DNA of 64,000 bases from JACPPO01 sp965262505 (GTDB lineage: Bacteria; Acidobacteriota; Vicinamibacteria; Vicinamibacterales; UBA2999), in assembly GCA_965262505.1 (NCBI GenBank), contig CBDHFM010000030.1:1736001-1800000 (forward strand). The letters run 5' to 3'. The position numbers were made by a program, and so were the translations under genes. Below, one piece after another: positions 34,933 to 46,880 of the stretch. The notes below the pieces were generated by a model, which worked only from the letters and a program-made list of their open reading frames with translations, was not told the DNA's origin and made no database searches. How positions within the stretch are numbered: position 1 is the stretch's first letter; every line of letters begins with the position of its first letter.

Positions 34933-36399
34933 CAGCCCGTGGTTAAAGGTCGCCTTCTGACGCGCCAACAGGTAGCAGCTCGAAACGATGATTCGGCGTA
35001 AAAACGGACGCCTGATCGTCGGATGGCGTGTGGTGGTCGCGCCAGCGGCGCTCCACGCGCGTCCACAGCGCGATGACGAGCGCCACAATCGTCGCCAGGT
35101 GGCCCTGCAGGCTCCGCGGCGTGCCGACGCCGACGAGCGACCGCATCAAGAGGCCCAGATTGAAGCCGCCGATATGGACGAGTAAACGTTTCAGGATGTT
35201 GGTGTGCCCTCGCAGATGCGTGCGCCGCATCCCACCGGTTTCAGAGAGATGCGCATTCGGTTGTTCGAGATACTCACTCCGTCGACGCGACAAGGCCAAC
35301 CCACGCACGCCCCGGATGCGTCGACGATTCGCGTACACCGCGTCGCGCGCCGCCGCCTGGTGCGTCCAGTTGCGCCGGCCGCGATCGGGCTCCGCGATAT
35401 AGGTCCGCAGGTCGAGTGTCGCGAGATCCACCAGCGTCTGATTACTGTGGTATCCCTTGTCGGCCACGACCTCGTCGATGATCGCCGTGTGCCCGTCGGT
35501 CGCCACCGCCACGGCTTCGAGCTCTTCGGCCGTCGTGGTGACCGTCTCCGCGATCGTCGTCGTATCGCCCTGATCGGCGCCCTGCACCGTCACGCCCACG
35601 ATCGCCCCAGTCTCCAGGTCGACGGCGTGCTCAGCCTTGTGGGCCAGATGCGTACGCCCGTCCTTCATTTTCGTGATCCGCGCATCAGGGTCGTGTGGAT
35701 GCCGCCAGTCGGTATTGCAGCCCTTCTTCGGGCGCTTGCGATCAAGGCGCGCTAAGTCCGCCCGTGTCGGCGTCTCGATGCCCGAGGCCTGTGCGAGCCG
35801 CGTCAAGAACTCCTGATACGTCTCGCCGGAGTCGCGGCGCACGATGCTCCGCAAGGCGGCATTGGCTTCGAGGGTCGTGGCATCGATCCTGATCGTCTTG
35901 CCCTTCACGCGATCGGCCGTCGCCAGCACCTGCAGGATCCACGTGAAGACCGCCCGGTGCGTCTCGAGGTCGATCAGCCGCCGCGTCCGGGAGATCGTCG
36001 AGTGCTCGGGTGTCGCCTCATCGAGGCCCAACCCGAGAAAGCCGCGCAGCGCCAGCGAGTCGGCAGTCCGCCAGGCGATCCCACGCTCCGAATCGATGCC
36101 CTCGAAGTACCCGATCAAGAGCAGCCGGAAATAGGTCCCCGGCAGCAGACTGGGACGGCCGACCGTCGCGGCGTAGAACGGGGCGCACTGCGCCTCGACG
36201 CACGCGTCGAACGCGTGCGTGTCCAGGACCTGATTTAGCCGCTGATAGAACGGATGCCCGCCCGTAACCGGCAACGCGTTCGTCGCGATCCACAATCCGG
36301 GTGTCCGTGCCCGGTCCTTACGTCGACTCATGGCCATGCGGGAGTGTAGTACGCGGGATCAGTCGTGTCGATCCCTTTCGGCCCTTTAACCACAGGCTG
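34933..36399 (-). mobile_element. IS1182-type element, complete copy 3
   Basis: It is 1467 bp, with CTAG at both flanks (34929-34932, 36400-36403). The sequences on the two sides are a kinase tail and an amidohydrolase missing its 5' end, which do not form one gene. It therefore marks a rearrangement boundary and the end of the IS-rich zone. Confidence 0.88.
34943..36337 (-). CDS. IS1182-type DDE transposase, copy 3
   Basis: The 464-residue protein differs from copy 1 at two visible places: TIRIDATT instead of TIGIDATT, and YLEQP instead of YLERP. The first change is two residues before the probable first catalytic Asp and may weaken activity. Confidence 0.88.
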   Translation of the reverse strand: MAMSRRKDRARTPGLWIATNALPVTGGHPFYQRLNQVLDTHAFDACVEAQCAPFYAATVGRPSLLPGTYFRLLLIGYFEGIDSERGIAWRTADSLALRGFLGLGLDEATPEHSTISRTRRLIDLETHRAVFTWILQVLATADRVKGKTIRIDATTLEANAALRSIVRRDSGETYQEFLTRLAQASGIETPTRADLARLDRKRPKKGCNTDWRHPHDPDARITKMKDGRTHLAHKAEHAVDLETGAIVGVTVQGADQGDTTTIAETVTTTAEELEAVAVATDGHTAIIDEVVADKGYHSNQTLVDLATLDLRTYIAEPDRGRRNWTHQAAARDAVYANRRRIRGVRGLALSRRRSEYLEQPNAHLSETGGMRRTHLRGHTNILKRLLVHIGGFNLGLLMRSLVGVGTPRSLQGHLATIVALVIALWTRVERRWRDHHTPSDDQASVFTPNHRFELLPVGASEGDL

Positions 36400-36403
36400 C
36401 TAG

Positions 36404-37725
36404 GGGAGTGCCCTGCCGGTATCATCTTCTTCAATGGTCACGTGGTGACGATGGAAGCTGCTCTCCCCCAGACGGAGGCCTTGGCGACTCTTGGAGGAGA
36501 CATACTCGCAATAGGTAGTGACGAAGCGATCATGGCTCTCCACGGCCCGCAGACCCAGGTCATCGACCTCGACGGCCGGGCGCTCTTGCCAGGTTTTATC
36601 GATCCCCATCAACACGTTTTCCCCAACGTGTGGCTAGGCAACCGCCCTGAGTTCCCGTCGTACGAGATTGCCCAGCAGTGGATGCTGGAGCGTGGTGAAA
36701 CGATGGTAGGGGTCCCCGGTATGCGTCCAGAATCGTTGGAGCATTTCCTTGCCTTCGCAGAACAAGATGGGAACTTACGAGTTCGAACGAGCCTGTATCT
36801 GAGCTACAACGACCCCTGTGGAGTACGACGGCTTCCGGAGAACTGGTATGCGGCGTATCCCCCGGTCCTCGAGACTGGTGAGATGGTTCGAAGACCCGGG
36901 ATCAAGATTTGGGCGGATGGCGGAGCCTGTCTAAGGCCCGCTTTTTCCATTGACTTGCTGCCGCACATGGTCGAACGAGGCCCACAAGGCGATCTGTACT
37001 TCACGGCTGCCGAGCTCGCCCCTATCATTCGCGGCTTGCAGGAAACCGGGTATCAGGTCGCCATTCATGCGTTCGGAGATCGCGGCGTTGAGACCGTGCA
37101 GGACGCGCTTGAAGCGGCACTGGACGGGCAACCCGACACCTATCGCCATCGCATGGAGCACAACGAATTCATCCGCCCAGAATCCTTGAGCCGGTACGGC
37201 GAGCTTGGAATAGTCCCCGTCGTATTCGGGAGTCAACTTACCTGCAGGATCGTGAATGGAGTTGGGTTCGCGGGTCAATTGGAGGAGGCCCAGCCCTGGT
37301 TCAGACCCTTTAGGTCGTTGATCGACGCGAATCCCGGGTTGCGTATCGCCTGGAAGAGTGACGCGCCGGGCCATGGCACGTGGCCCCTACGAGAGTTGTC
37401 TTGGCTTGTCACTCGGAAGGGCTTCAGACTTGACGGCACCGTCTGCGAGCCACCCGAGTGGCTTCGGGCAGAGGCGATCACTGTTGAAGAGGCGCTCCAG
37501 TTCATGACGATCAACGCTGCCCATGCACTGTTGATGGGGGGTGCGACAGGTAGCTTGAAACCAGGCAAGTTCGCGGATTTTGTCATCCTCTCGGACAACC
37601 CGCTCACCGTGGAGCCTGACGCGCTCATCGACCTGGAGGTGCTCGTGACGATGGTCGGTGGACGCTCGGAATATTGCAGCCCGAGCAGTGAAGCGCTGTG
37701 TCCGGCTCCTTACGTCTGGAGGTGA
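36404..37725 (+). pseudogene. Amidohydrolase (YtcJ-like, Amidohydro_3), N-terminus removed at IS1182
   Basis: The remaining ~440 residues have FNGHVVTME, LLPGFIDPHQHVFPN (the metal-binding His-x-His of the barrel), KIWADGGACLRPAF, VAIHAFGDRGVETVQDALE, RHRMEHNEFI and AWKSDAPGHGTWPLRELSWL. The end TGSLKPGKFADFVILSDNPL is typical. The signal or lipoprotein segment and the start codon are missing: the open frame enters from the IS without a proper ribosome site. Relatives hydrolyse N-substituted amides. The copy is probably silent unless the IS supplies a start. Confidence 0.8.
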
Positions 37726-37737
37726 GCCGAGCCCGTC

Positions 37738-38262
37738 TTAGCCCGCCAAAGGATGAGACGCCGTGCGTACCTCTGGCAGGCCGGCGAGGCCGCCCCAGGT
37801 GTCGGGGTCCTGCCAGATCAGCGTCGAGAGATAGAGCGACACGTCTTCGGCTGAAAACGACCGGGCGAGCGTCCCGGCGGCGGCGGCGAGGCGCTCCTGC
37901 GGGGGGGCCGTGACCTCCTCGTCCGAGATCATGCCGTCCTCGTGGGCGATCCCCAGCCCGTCCAGGAACCGTCCCATCATCGGGCGCTGGTGCGCCACGT
38001 GATACGCGACCAGCAGCCGCGCGGCCACGGTCTCCGAGACCGCCGGTATCGACACCAACTGACGTGTTTTCTTTTCGACGGGCATCGCGATCACGCTCTT
38101 CGTCCTGAACTTGATGCGCTGCGCGATCGTCGCCAGCACATCTGCCTGCTCAGCCGCGGCATTCTCGTCGCGCCAGAACGCGTCGGCTGCTTGGAGCTTC
38201 CGCTCGGCGGAAAGTTGCTTCCAGAGTTGGGACGGAAGGGGCGTGTCAGCGACGTCGGTCAT
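37738..38262 (-). CDS. Conserved hypothetical protein, 174 residues
   Basis: The protein starts at MTDVADTPLPSQLWKQL; an earlier ATG at 38295 lies in the divergent promoter region. It is mainly helical, with KLQAADAFWRDENAAAEQAD, VAARLLVAYHVAHQRPMMGR and a C-terminal LYLSTLIWQDPDTW. No signal peptide or membrane segment is seen. It is divergent from the ferredoxin gene with only 26 bp between starts, so the two may share a promoter. I do not recognise the family. Confidence 0.65.
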   Translation of the reverse strand: MTDVADTPLPSQLWKQLSAERKLQAADAFWRDENAAAEQADVLATIAQRIKFRTKSVIAMPVEKKTRQLVSIPAVSETVAARLLVAYHVAHQRPMMGRFLDGLGIAHEDGMISDEEVTAPPQERLAAAAGTLARSFSAEDVSLYLSTLIWQDPDTWGGLAGLPEVRTASHPLAG

Positions 38263-38288
38263 AGAGGCCGATACGTTAACATGGCGGC

Positions 38289-38645
<357 letters not shown>

Positions 38646-38680
38646 GCGGGAAGCGGTAGGCGGCACGCCTCGCTGCCGGC

Positions 38681-40552
38681 CTACGTCTCGCGTTTCGGCC
38701 GCATGTTTCCGGCCAGGATCCGCTTCCGCAGGCGGATGCTCTTCGGCGTCACCTCGACCAACTCATCGTCGTTGATGAACTCGATCGCCTGCTCGAGGCT
38801 GAGCATGCGCGGTGGAATCAATCGAATGGCTTCGTCGGCGCTCGCAGCGCGCATGTTCGTCTGCTTCTTTTCCTTCGTGACGTTGACGTCCATGTCGTTC
38901 TGGCGCGCGTTCTCACCGATGATCATCCCTTCGTAGACCTTGGTGGCGGGCTCCACGAATATCTCTCCCCGCTCCTGCAGGTTGAAGATGGCGTAGGCAG
39001 TGGCGATGCCGGTGCGGTCCGCGACCAGCACACCGGCGGCACGTGCGGCGATGACGCCGTGCCATGGCTCCCACCCGGCAAACAAGTGGTTCATGATGCC
39101 GGTGCCCCGGGTATCGGTCATGAACTGCGACCTGAAGCCGATCAGCCCGCGTGCTGGAATCCGGAACTCGAGCCGCACGCGGCCGCTGCCATGGTTGACC
39201 ATCTTGCTCAGCACGCCGCGCCGCATGCCGGCCTGGGCGATCACCACCCCCTGATAATCCTCGGGCACATCGATCACCAGCTCTTCGATCGGCTCCATCC
39301 TTACGCCATCGATCTCCTTGGTGACGATGTCCGGCCGCGAGACCTGGATCTCGTACCCTTCGCGGCGCATCATCTCGATGAGGATCGACAGCTGCAACTC
39401 CCCCCGGCCGACGACCTTGATCTGCTCGGGAGCGTCGGTCTCCTCGACGCGGAGTGAGACGTTGCCCACCAGTTCGCGCATCAGGCGATCGCGAATATTG
39501 CGAGATGTGACGTACTGGCCATCCTGCCCGGCCGATGGGGATGTGTTTACGCCGAAGACCATCGAGACCGTTGGTTCGTCGATCGCGATCGGTGGAATCG
39601 CGATCCGATACTCGGGGTTGGCGATCGTCTCGCCGATCGTGATGTCCTCGATGCCCGCCAGGCACACGATGTCTCCCGCGGCGGCCTGGTCGATCTCGAC
39701 CCGCTTCAAGCCGTCGAACGCGAAGAGTTTGGTGACCCGGGTCTCCTGGACGTCGCCGTCGAGCTTCACGACGACGACCGGGTCGTTGAGCCGCACGGTC
39801 CCGTTGAAAATGCGGCCGATGGCGATGCGCCCCAGGTAGTCGCTCGAATCGAGGTTGGCCACCAGCAGCTGAAGCGGCGCCTCGGGGTTTCCCAGCGGCG
39901 GAGGTACATGATCGACCATCGCGTTGAACAGGGCGCTCAGATCGTCGCCGGGAACGCCAGGCTCGGTCGTGGCGGTGCCCTCGCGCGCGTTCGTATACAG
40001 GACGGGAAACTCGAGCTGGTCTTCGACGGCGTCGAGGTCGATGAAGAGATCGTACACCTCGTTCAAGACCTCTTTCGGCCGCGCGTCGGCGCGATCGATC
40101 TTGTTGAGGACGACGATCGGCGGCAGCCCGCGCTCGAGCGCCTTGCGCAACACGAACCGTGTCTGCGGCAGCGGACCTTCGGATGCATCGACCAGCAGCA
40201 TCACGCCGTCCACCATCGAGAGCGTGCGCTCGACCTCGCCGCCGAAATCGGCGTGGCCAGGCGTGTCGACGATGTTGATCAGAAAGTCGCGGTAGTGAAC
40301 CGCCGTGTTCTTGGCGAGGATGGTGATCCCGCGCTCCCGCTCCAGGTCGGTGTTGTCCATGACCCGATCGACGACTTGCTGGTTCGCACGGTAGACGCCG
40401 CTTTGCTGCAGCAGCGCGTCGACCAGCGTTGTCTTACCGTGATCGACGTGCGCGATGATCGCCACGTTGCGCCGGAGGGGATTCGCAACCGCACCCCCTC
40501 GCGCCAGCGCGACGGGGCCCCCGCGCTGGCGCGGCTTCGTAGGAGGGGACAT
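38681..40552 (-). CDS. typA: Ribosome-associated GTPase TypA/BipA
   Basis: The 623-residue protein starts at MSPPTKPRQRGG; a longer frame to 40684 adds 44 residues of low plausibility. The G domain has AHVDHGKTTLVDALL (P-loop), RGITILAKN, VDTPGHADFGGEVER and VLNKIDRADARP (NKxD). The C-terminal BipA part has RGELQLSILIEMMRREGYE and MRRGVLSKMVNHGSG. BipA helps 50S assembly and stress adaptation. The length is typical. Confidence 0.95.
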   Translation of the reverse strand: MSPPTKPRQRGGPVALARGGAVANPLRRNVAIIAHVDHGKTTLVDALLQQSGVYRANQQVVDRVMDNTDLERERGITILAKNTAVHYRDFLINIVDTPGHADFGGEVERTLSMVDGVMLLVDASEGPLPQTRFVLRKALERGLPPIVVLNKIDRADARPKEVLNEVYDLFIDLDAVEDQLEFPVLYTNAREGTATTEPGVPGDDLSALFNAMVDHVPPPLGNPEAPLQLLVANLDSSDYLGRIAIGRIFNGTVRLNDPVVVVKLDGDVQETRVTKLFAFDGLKRVEIDQAAAGDIVCLAGIEDITIGETIANPEYRIAIPPIAIDEPTVSMVFGVNTSPSAGQDGQYVTSRNIRDRLMRELVGNVSLRVEETDAPEQIKVVGRGELQLSILIEMMRREGYEIQVSRPDIVTKEIDGVRMEPIEELVIDVPEDYQGVVIAQAGMRRGVLSKMVNHGSGRVRLEFRIPARGLIGFRSQFMTDTRGTGIMNHLFAGWEPWHGVIAARAAGVLVADRTGIATAYAIFNLQERGEIFVEPATKVYEGMIIGENARQNDMDVNVTKEKKQTNMRAASADEAIRLIPPRMLSLEQAIEFINDDELVEVTPKSIRLRKRILAGNMRPKRET

Positions 40553-40682
40553 CTTCCCAGTATAGGCCCTCGCCAGTACAGGCCTTCGGTTGTCGCGAAC
40601 GGCGCCGATCGATCGCCGGGGATGCCAGGGACGCCGTCGCATGATGCGCGGCACCCGCCGGTCGGCTATGATCGCTGTAACC

Positions 40683-40913
40683 ATGCCGCTCTACGAATAC
40701 GCCTGTCAGACGTGTGCGAATCAGTTTGAAACGCTGGTGCGCGCGAGCGAGACGCCGGAGTGCCCCGCCTGCCACGGGACGGCGCTCGAGCGACGACTCT
40801 CAGTGTTCGCGGCGCATACGGGCTCTGGCGACGCGCCGGCGCGCATGACCTCTCCCGGCTCGTGCGGCCGCTGCGGCGATCCGCGGGGGCCCGGCGCCTG
40901 CTCGATCAACTGA
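40683..40913 (+). CDS. FmdB-family zinc-ribbon protein
   Basis: The 76-residue protein starts MPLYEYACQTCANQFETLV, the hallmark FmdB start, with CxxC followed by CPACHG. The C-terminal CGRCGDPRGPGAC adds further Cys. It is probably a small regulatory zinc ribbon. It is divergent from the BipA gene. Confidence 0.85.
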   Translation: MPLYEYACQTCANQFETLVRASETPECPACHGTALERRLSVFAAHTGSGDAPARMTSPGSCGRCGDPRGPGACSIN

Positions 40914-41025
40914 CCGGCCGACTGGGCCGCCTACTGACTGGCCTACTAAAATGGGACTGACGGCGTGGGTCCGCTGCGCGGAACCCGCCCTGCTGTGCTG
41001 GCGACGAGGCTACTGACGAGCGCCG

Positions 41026-41355
41026 TTACCGCGTGGCCGTGGCCGGGATGGCCAGCTGCACGGTCACCGCGGTCATCGTCTTGCCGGCCTCAACCGGCAT
41101 CGCGCTCACCACGACACGCTCGCCGTCCTTGGGCAGCTTCCCGATGACTTGCGTCTTGCCCTGTCGGTAGATCGTCTTCTCGTCGAGCGCGAACGTCACG
41201 ATCGTGCCGTCGGTCAGCTTGACCTCGATCTGCTCGTCTTGCACCGCCGACACCGTGCCCATGAACCGATGCGGGTGGCCTTCATGCGCGAAGACTACTG
41301 AATGCAACGCCAGAGCCACGAAGAGGGCAACGCCGGCAACCCAGGTCCGATTCAT
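41026..41355 (-). CDS. Small exported protein, DUF5666-like
   Basis: The 109-residue protein starts at MNRTWVAGVALFVALALHSV after AAGGAG; the longer frame to 41421 is rejected. The signal peptide ends at VFA and the mature protein begins HEGHPHRF, a His-rich metal-binding start. The rest (GTVSAVQDEQIEVKLTDGTI, KLPKDGERVVV) looks like an OB/DUF5666 beta barrel. It lies last in the apparent copper operon, suggesting periplasmic metal binding. Confidence 0.6.
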   Translation of the reverse strand: MNRTWVAGVALFVALALHSVVFAHEGHPHRFMGTVSAVQDEQIEVKLTDGTIVTFALDEKTIYRQGKTQVIGKLPKDGERVVVSAMPVEAGKTMTAVTVQLAIPATATR

Positions 41356-41525
41356 GTCGTTCTCCTTATCGAGCGTCGTGCGGAACCCGCACGCGATTAC
41401 CCGTATCGCCATTGTACACAAACCGACCCGCCCACCCCTGAAGAGGTCCTGAATGTTTCGTCGGAGTCCGTAACCTGTTCACCCTTCATCGGTTAGACGC
41501 GCCACGGAGCCGGAGTGGCAGGTAC

Positions 41526-42116
41526 CTACGGCGCCACATCCTCGCCCAGGAGAAACCGTTCCTCAGCGATCTCCTGCCGAATCTCAGCCTCCGAACGCGG
41601 GATGAGTGTTTCCATCTCCTCGAGCTCGGCGGGGCTGAGATCCGGGAGGTGCCTGACGAAGTGTACGAGATACCAAGTGGCGTCCTCACCTTCCTGCGTG
41701 CCCGTGCTCCATCCGGGCATACCGGTAAACCGGATGCCGTTTTCTATGATCCAGAACAAATCGCCGTCCGACAGCTCCTGGGTCGCGGAGAGGCGCATGT
41801 CGGGGGCTTTCGGCCACATGCCCTGCCCCATCTCGGTCTCGCCGCTGCCGTCGCTCGCGTGGCACACCGCGCAATGATCGGCATAGTGGGCGCGGCCGTC
41901 CGCAAGGCTCTCGGGAGTAGCCGGGACGGGATTCGGCCGTTCGCTCGCTTCCTGTGGGACGGCGAGGGACCGCACGCCGCGCGCGACCCGAGTCTCGAGG
42001 AGCCCGGGCTCCGCTCGCGCCACCAGACCTGTGTTCCTTACGTAGAGAAGCCCGGCTGTCGCAAGCCCGGCCATGGTAAGGAGGACAATCAGCAGAACAC
42101 GGACGAGTGTCCTCAT
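41526..42116 (-). CDS. Membrane-anchored c-type cytochrome
   Basis: The 196-residue protein has a single N-terminal transmembrane helix (VRVLLIVLLTMAGLATAGLL). One heme-binding CAVCH sits in GRAHYADHCAVCHASDGSG, and the distal Met is probably in FTGMPGW. Its ATG overlaps the stop of the preceding gene (ATGA at 42113-42116), so it is translationally coupled to it. It could pass electrons in a periplasmic copper oxidation or respiration step. Confidence 0.85.
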   Translation of the reverse strand: MRTLVRVLLIVLLTMAGLATAGLLYVRNTGLVARAEPGLLETRVARGVRSLAVPQEASERPNPVPATPESLADGRAHYADHCAVCHASDGSGETEMGQGMWPKAPDMRLSATQELSDGDLFWIIENGIRFTGMPGWSTGTQEGEDATWYLVHFVRHLPDLSPAELEEMETLIPRSEAEIRQEIAEERFLLGEDVAP

Positions 42117-43489
42117 TGTTCTGCGGAAGGCATACCTTGCATTTGATGCCGGGCCGGCCGCAAGGTCAGGTACAGCCCGACGCCCATGCCGACGCCCCCG
42201 TACCGAGGTCGAAGCGCTTCAGGCACGACGGCCGCCGAGACGAACCCACCGAGGCCGGGCTGCAACCCGTGCCGCGGATCCAGATAGCGCGTGTAGCCTG
42301 CCTGCATCTTACCGACGGTAAACACCCCCTCGGACTCATGGATGTGCAGGTCGTGCGCCGGCTTGGCGTTGATTTCCAGTCGGCCGAACCAGGTATGGCG
42401 CTCCGAGAAACTTGCGGCCGATTCGAAGAGCACGCCATGCGTGGTCTCACCTTCTTCCCGATTGGCGCCCCAGGCGATCGTCGTCGCCCACAGGTTTTGG
42501 CCCCCGAAGCGACGGTGATACGTGGCGGACGAGGTCAAGCGCACGACGTCGACCGCGGGTCCGCCCGTGGACGACAGCTCCGCTTCCTGGAGTCGTCCAG
42601 CCGACACCTGCACCGCGAGTGCGTCAGTCGGCAGGAACGAGAAACGGCCGGCCACCGAATCAAGCGCTCCGAAGTCGAAATCGTACCGCGCCTCGTCGGG
42701 CTCCCGTCCGTTGAAGACCGATGCCTCGGCTTTCCATCGCGTGCTGTACACGCCTGTGGTAACGACGCCAAACGAGATGTGGGTCGCATCGACCCAGTGG
42801 TGGATGATCGGCGAAATCGGGTTCGGCATCGCGGACACACGATGAGGAAACGCTGGAGGCCCAAGCGCCGGTTCGCCGGCCAGCGCACCGTACACCTGCC
42901 AGCGCAGAGACGGGGTCAGGGGCCGGTCGAACGCCGCGGCCACCTCCATGAACAGGTCGTGCGGGTGTTGCTTGTCGTGAATGTCGTCGCCCTCGCACAG
43001 CTCACCGGTGGCCAGCAGGTTGGGATAACCGCATCCCGCAATCGTCAACGGCTCGAGGCTCATCATCGTGCGCAGGCCAAACCGCCCGCCCGCAAGCGGT
43101 CGCCGCGCCATCGCCATCGCCCAGTTGATGCTGCCCGCCTGCGTGTCGCCCCGATGTTCGGGCGCCGCCTCGTGCAGGAACTGGATGAAGCCGTTGCCGT
43201 GCAGCATCAGCTCCCACGCGCCGGACGCGCGACGGACTCCATACATCGGCGTGGCGTTGGGCAGCCATGCCGTGCCCGACGCCTCGCGCGCAGCGAACTG
43301 ACTGGCGGTAGCCGCGACGTGCTCGTATGCCTCCTGGGCTCTCTGCTCCCGCGGCGCGGGCGCCGGCTCCTCGTGCACCGGTGAAGCGGTGGGTTGCTGG
43401 GGCCCTGCAGCCGCCGGCAGCGCGGCTGCGGCCAGCCACCCGATCACCAGAACGCACCCCACGCGCGTCGTCATTCGACTCTGACACAT
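42113..43489 (-). CDS. Outer-membrane-like protein of unknown function in copper operon
   Basis: The protein has about 458 residues with a signal peptide (cleavage near PAAAG). The mature part has WELMLHGNGFIQFLHEAAPE, GELCEGDDIHDKQHPHDLFM and alternating beta-strand patterns to the end (GVGMGVGLYLTLRP), like an outer-membrane barrel. The His-rich DIHDKQHPHDLF could bind metal. It is coupled to the cytochrome gene and lies 70 bp downstream of the Cu-ATPase gene. I know no assigned function. Confidence 0.6.
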   Translation of the reverse strand: MCQSRMTTRVGCVLVIGWLAAAALPAAAGPQQPTASPVHEEPAPAPREQRAQEAYEHVAATASQFAAREASGTAWLPNATPMYGVRRASGAWELMLHGNGFIQFLHEAAPEHRGDTQAGSINWAMAMARRPLAGGRFGLRTMMSLEPLTIAGCGYPNLLATGELCEGDDIHDKQHPHDLFMEVAAAFDRPLTPSLRWQVYGALAGEPALGPPAFPHRVSAMPNPISPIIHHWVDATHISFGVVTTGVYSTRWKAEASVFNGREPDEARYDFDFGALDSVAGRFSFLPTDALAVQVSAGRLQEAELSSTGGPAVDVVRLTSSATYHRRFGGQNLWATTIAWGANREEGETTHGVLFESAASFSERHTWFGRLEINAKPAHDLHIHESEGVFTVGKMQAGYTRYLDPRHGLQPGLGGFVSAAVVPEALRPRYGGVGMGVGLYLTLRPARHQMQGMPSAEQ

Positions 43490-43559
43490 GACCACTTCTG
43501 TTGAGCGCTTTCGATCGAACACTGTTGTCGCCGTTCAGCATACACCAGGGGACGAGCTG

Positions 43560-45817
<2,258 letters not shown>

Positions 45818-45821
<4 letters not shown>

Positions 45822-46552
45822 CGATCCAGGACTCCACGGACCAGCATCGCCGCGCCCAGGACCGCAAGCACGGCTGCCACCATCCGCCGGAACAGGTGCT
45901 CGGGTATGCGTATCAGCAGCCGGTTGCCGAGGAGCGTGCCGACCACCACGCCGAGCGTCGCGAACACGATCCACGCGGCAATCCCGCTCATTGGCTCGTG
46001 CAGCCGCCACAGGTAGACGGGCACCCGCGCTGCGTCCACCATGAGGCCGACAGCCGTCGCGGTCGCGACGAAGACATGCTTCTCGAGATCGACGCCCAGA
46101 AGCGCGGCCGACCGGATGCCGCCCTGGTTCCCGACGAGCCCACCGAGCAATCCCGACGCGCCGCCGGCGAACCAGGCGGCCGGGCCTTCGAAGCGCATGC
46201 GCCGCGCCAGCCCTGTCACCTCGGCGCCAGCCGTAAAGAGCAGCAGGGCACCAAAGAGCACGGTCACTGCCGGAGTACCCGCCCGCGCCTGGAGCAGCGC
46301 GCCGGCGAGACCACCCGCCGCGCTGGTCAGGCCGAAACTCCAGAGCACCCGGGAATCGACCCGCGCGCCCAGGAGCCAGAATCGAAACGCCGTGCCGACG
46401 ACATGCGGGATCGACACCGCGGCCACGGCCAGCCGCGTGTCCACGTGCAGCGCGAACGCTGGTGTCAACAAGCTGCCGATCCCGAAGCCGGTCACGGCGG
46501 CCACGGCGCCGCCCGAGACGCCGGCCACGAGAATCAGCGCCTCATTCCACAT
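45818..46552 (-). CDS. TauE/SafE-family membrane permease
   Basis: The 244-residue protein has seven or so hydrophobic helices. The repeat pattern GVSGGAVAAVTGFGIGSLLT and ASGLLGGLVGNQGGIRSAAL is the duplicated TauE/SafE signature. The family exports sulfite or other organosulfur anions. Position just before the Cu-ATPase suggests it supports metal or thiol homeostasis. It is coupled to copA by ATGA. Confidence 0.85.
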
Positions 46553-46585
46553 CCGACTCCATATCCAGACGCCACGTCCCGCCGC

Positions 46586-46849
46586 TCAGACCTTCGTCCC
46601 GAACTGGTAGCCGAGCCAGACCGCCACGAGTCCACCGAAGATAAATTCCCGCCAGTGCGCGCGCAACGCGATGCGCTCGGAGGCCAGCAGCCCCGCGAGC
46701 AGCCCGATGACGAGGCATCCGGCCACGTTCACGACAACGGTGCCAATCGGAAATCTGGTCGTCAGCCATCGGACATGTACCAGGTGGTTGACGCCGTGCC
46801 GGGCTACCGAACCGAGGGCGCCACCGACGGCAATCGCAATCCAGGTCAT
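46586..46849 (-). CDS. CrcB/Fluc-like protein, C-terminally short
   Basis: The 87-residue frame starts at MTWIAIAVGG. It keeps GGALGSVARHGVN and IGTVVVNVAGCLVIGLLAGL, the first two signatures of CrcB fluoride channels. After REFIFGG the usual GFxGGxTTFSTF segment and last helix are missing and the protein stops. It is about 35-40 residues shorter than the family norm. It is probably non-functional, or a divergent half-channel. Confidence 0.6.
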   Translation of the reverse strand: MTWIAIAVGGALGSVARHGVNHLVHVRWLTTRFPIGTVVVNVAGCLVIGLLAGLLASERIALRAHWREFIFGGLVAVWLGYQFGTKV

Positions 46850-46880
46850 CCTGACGATGGTATGCTGTGCCGACACGCCT

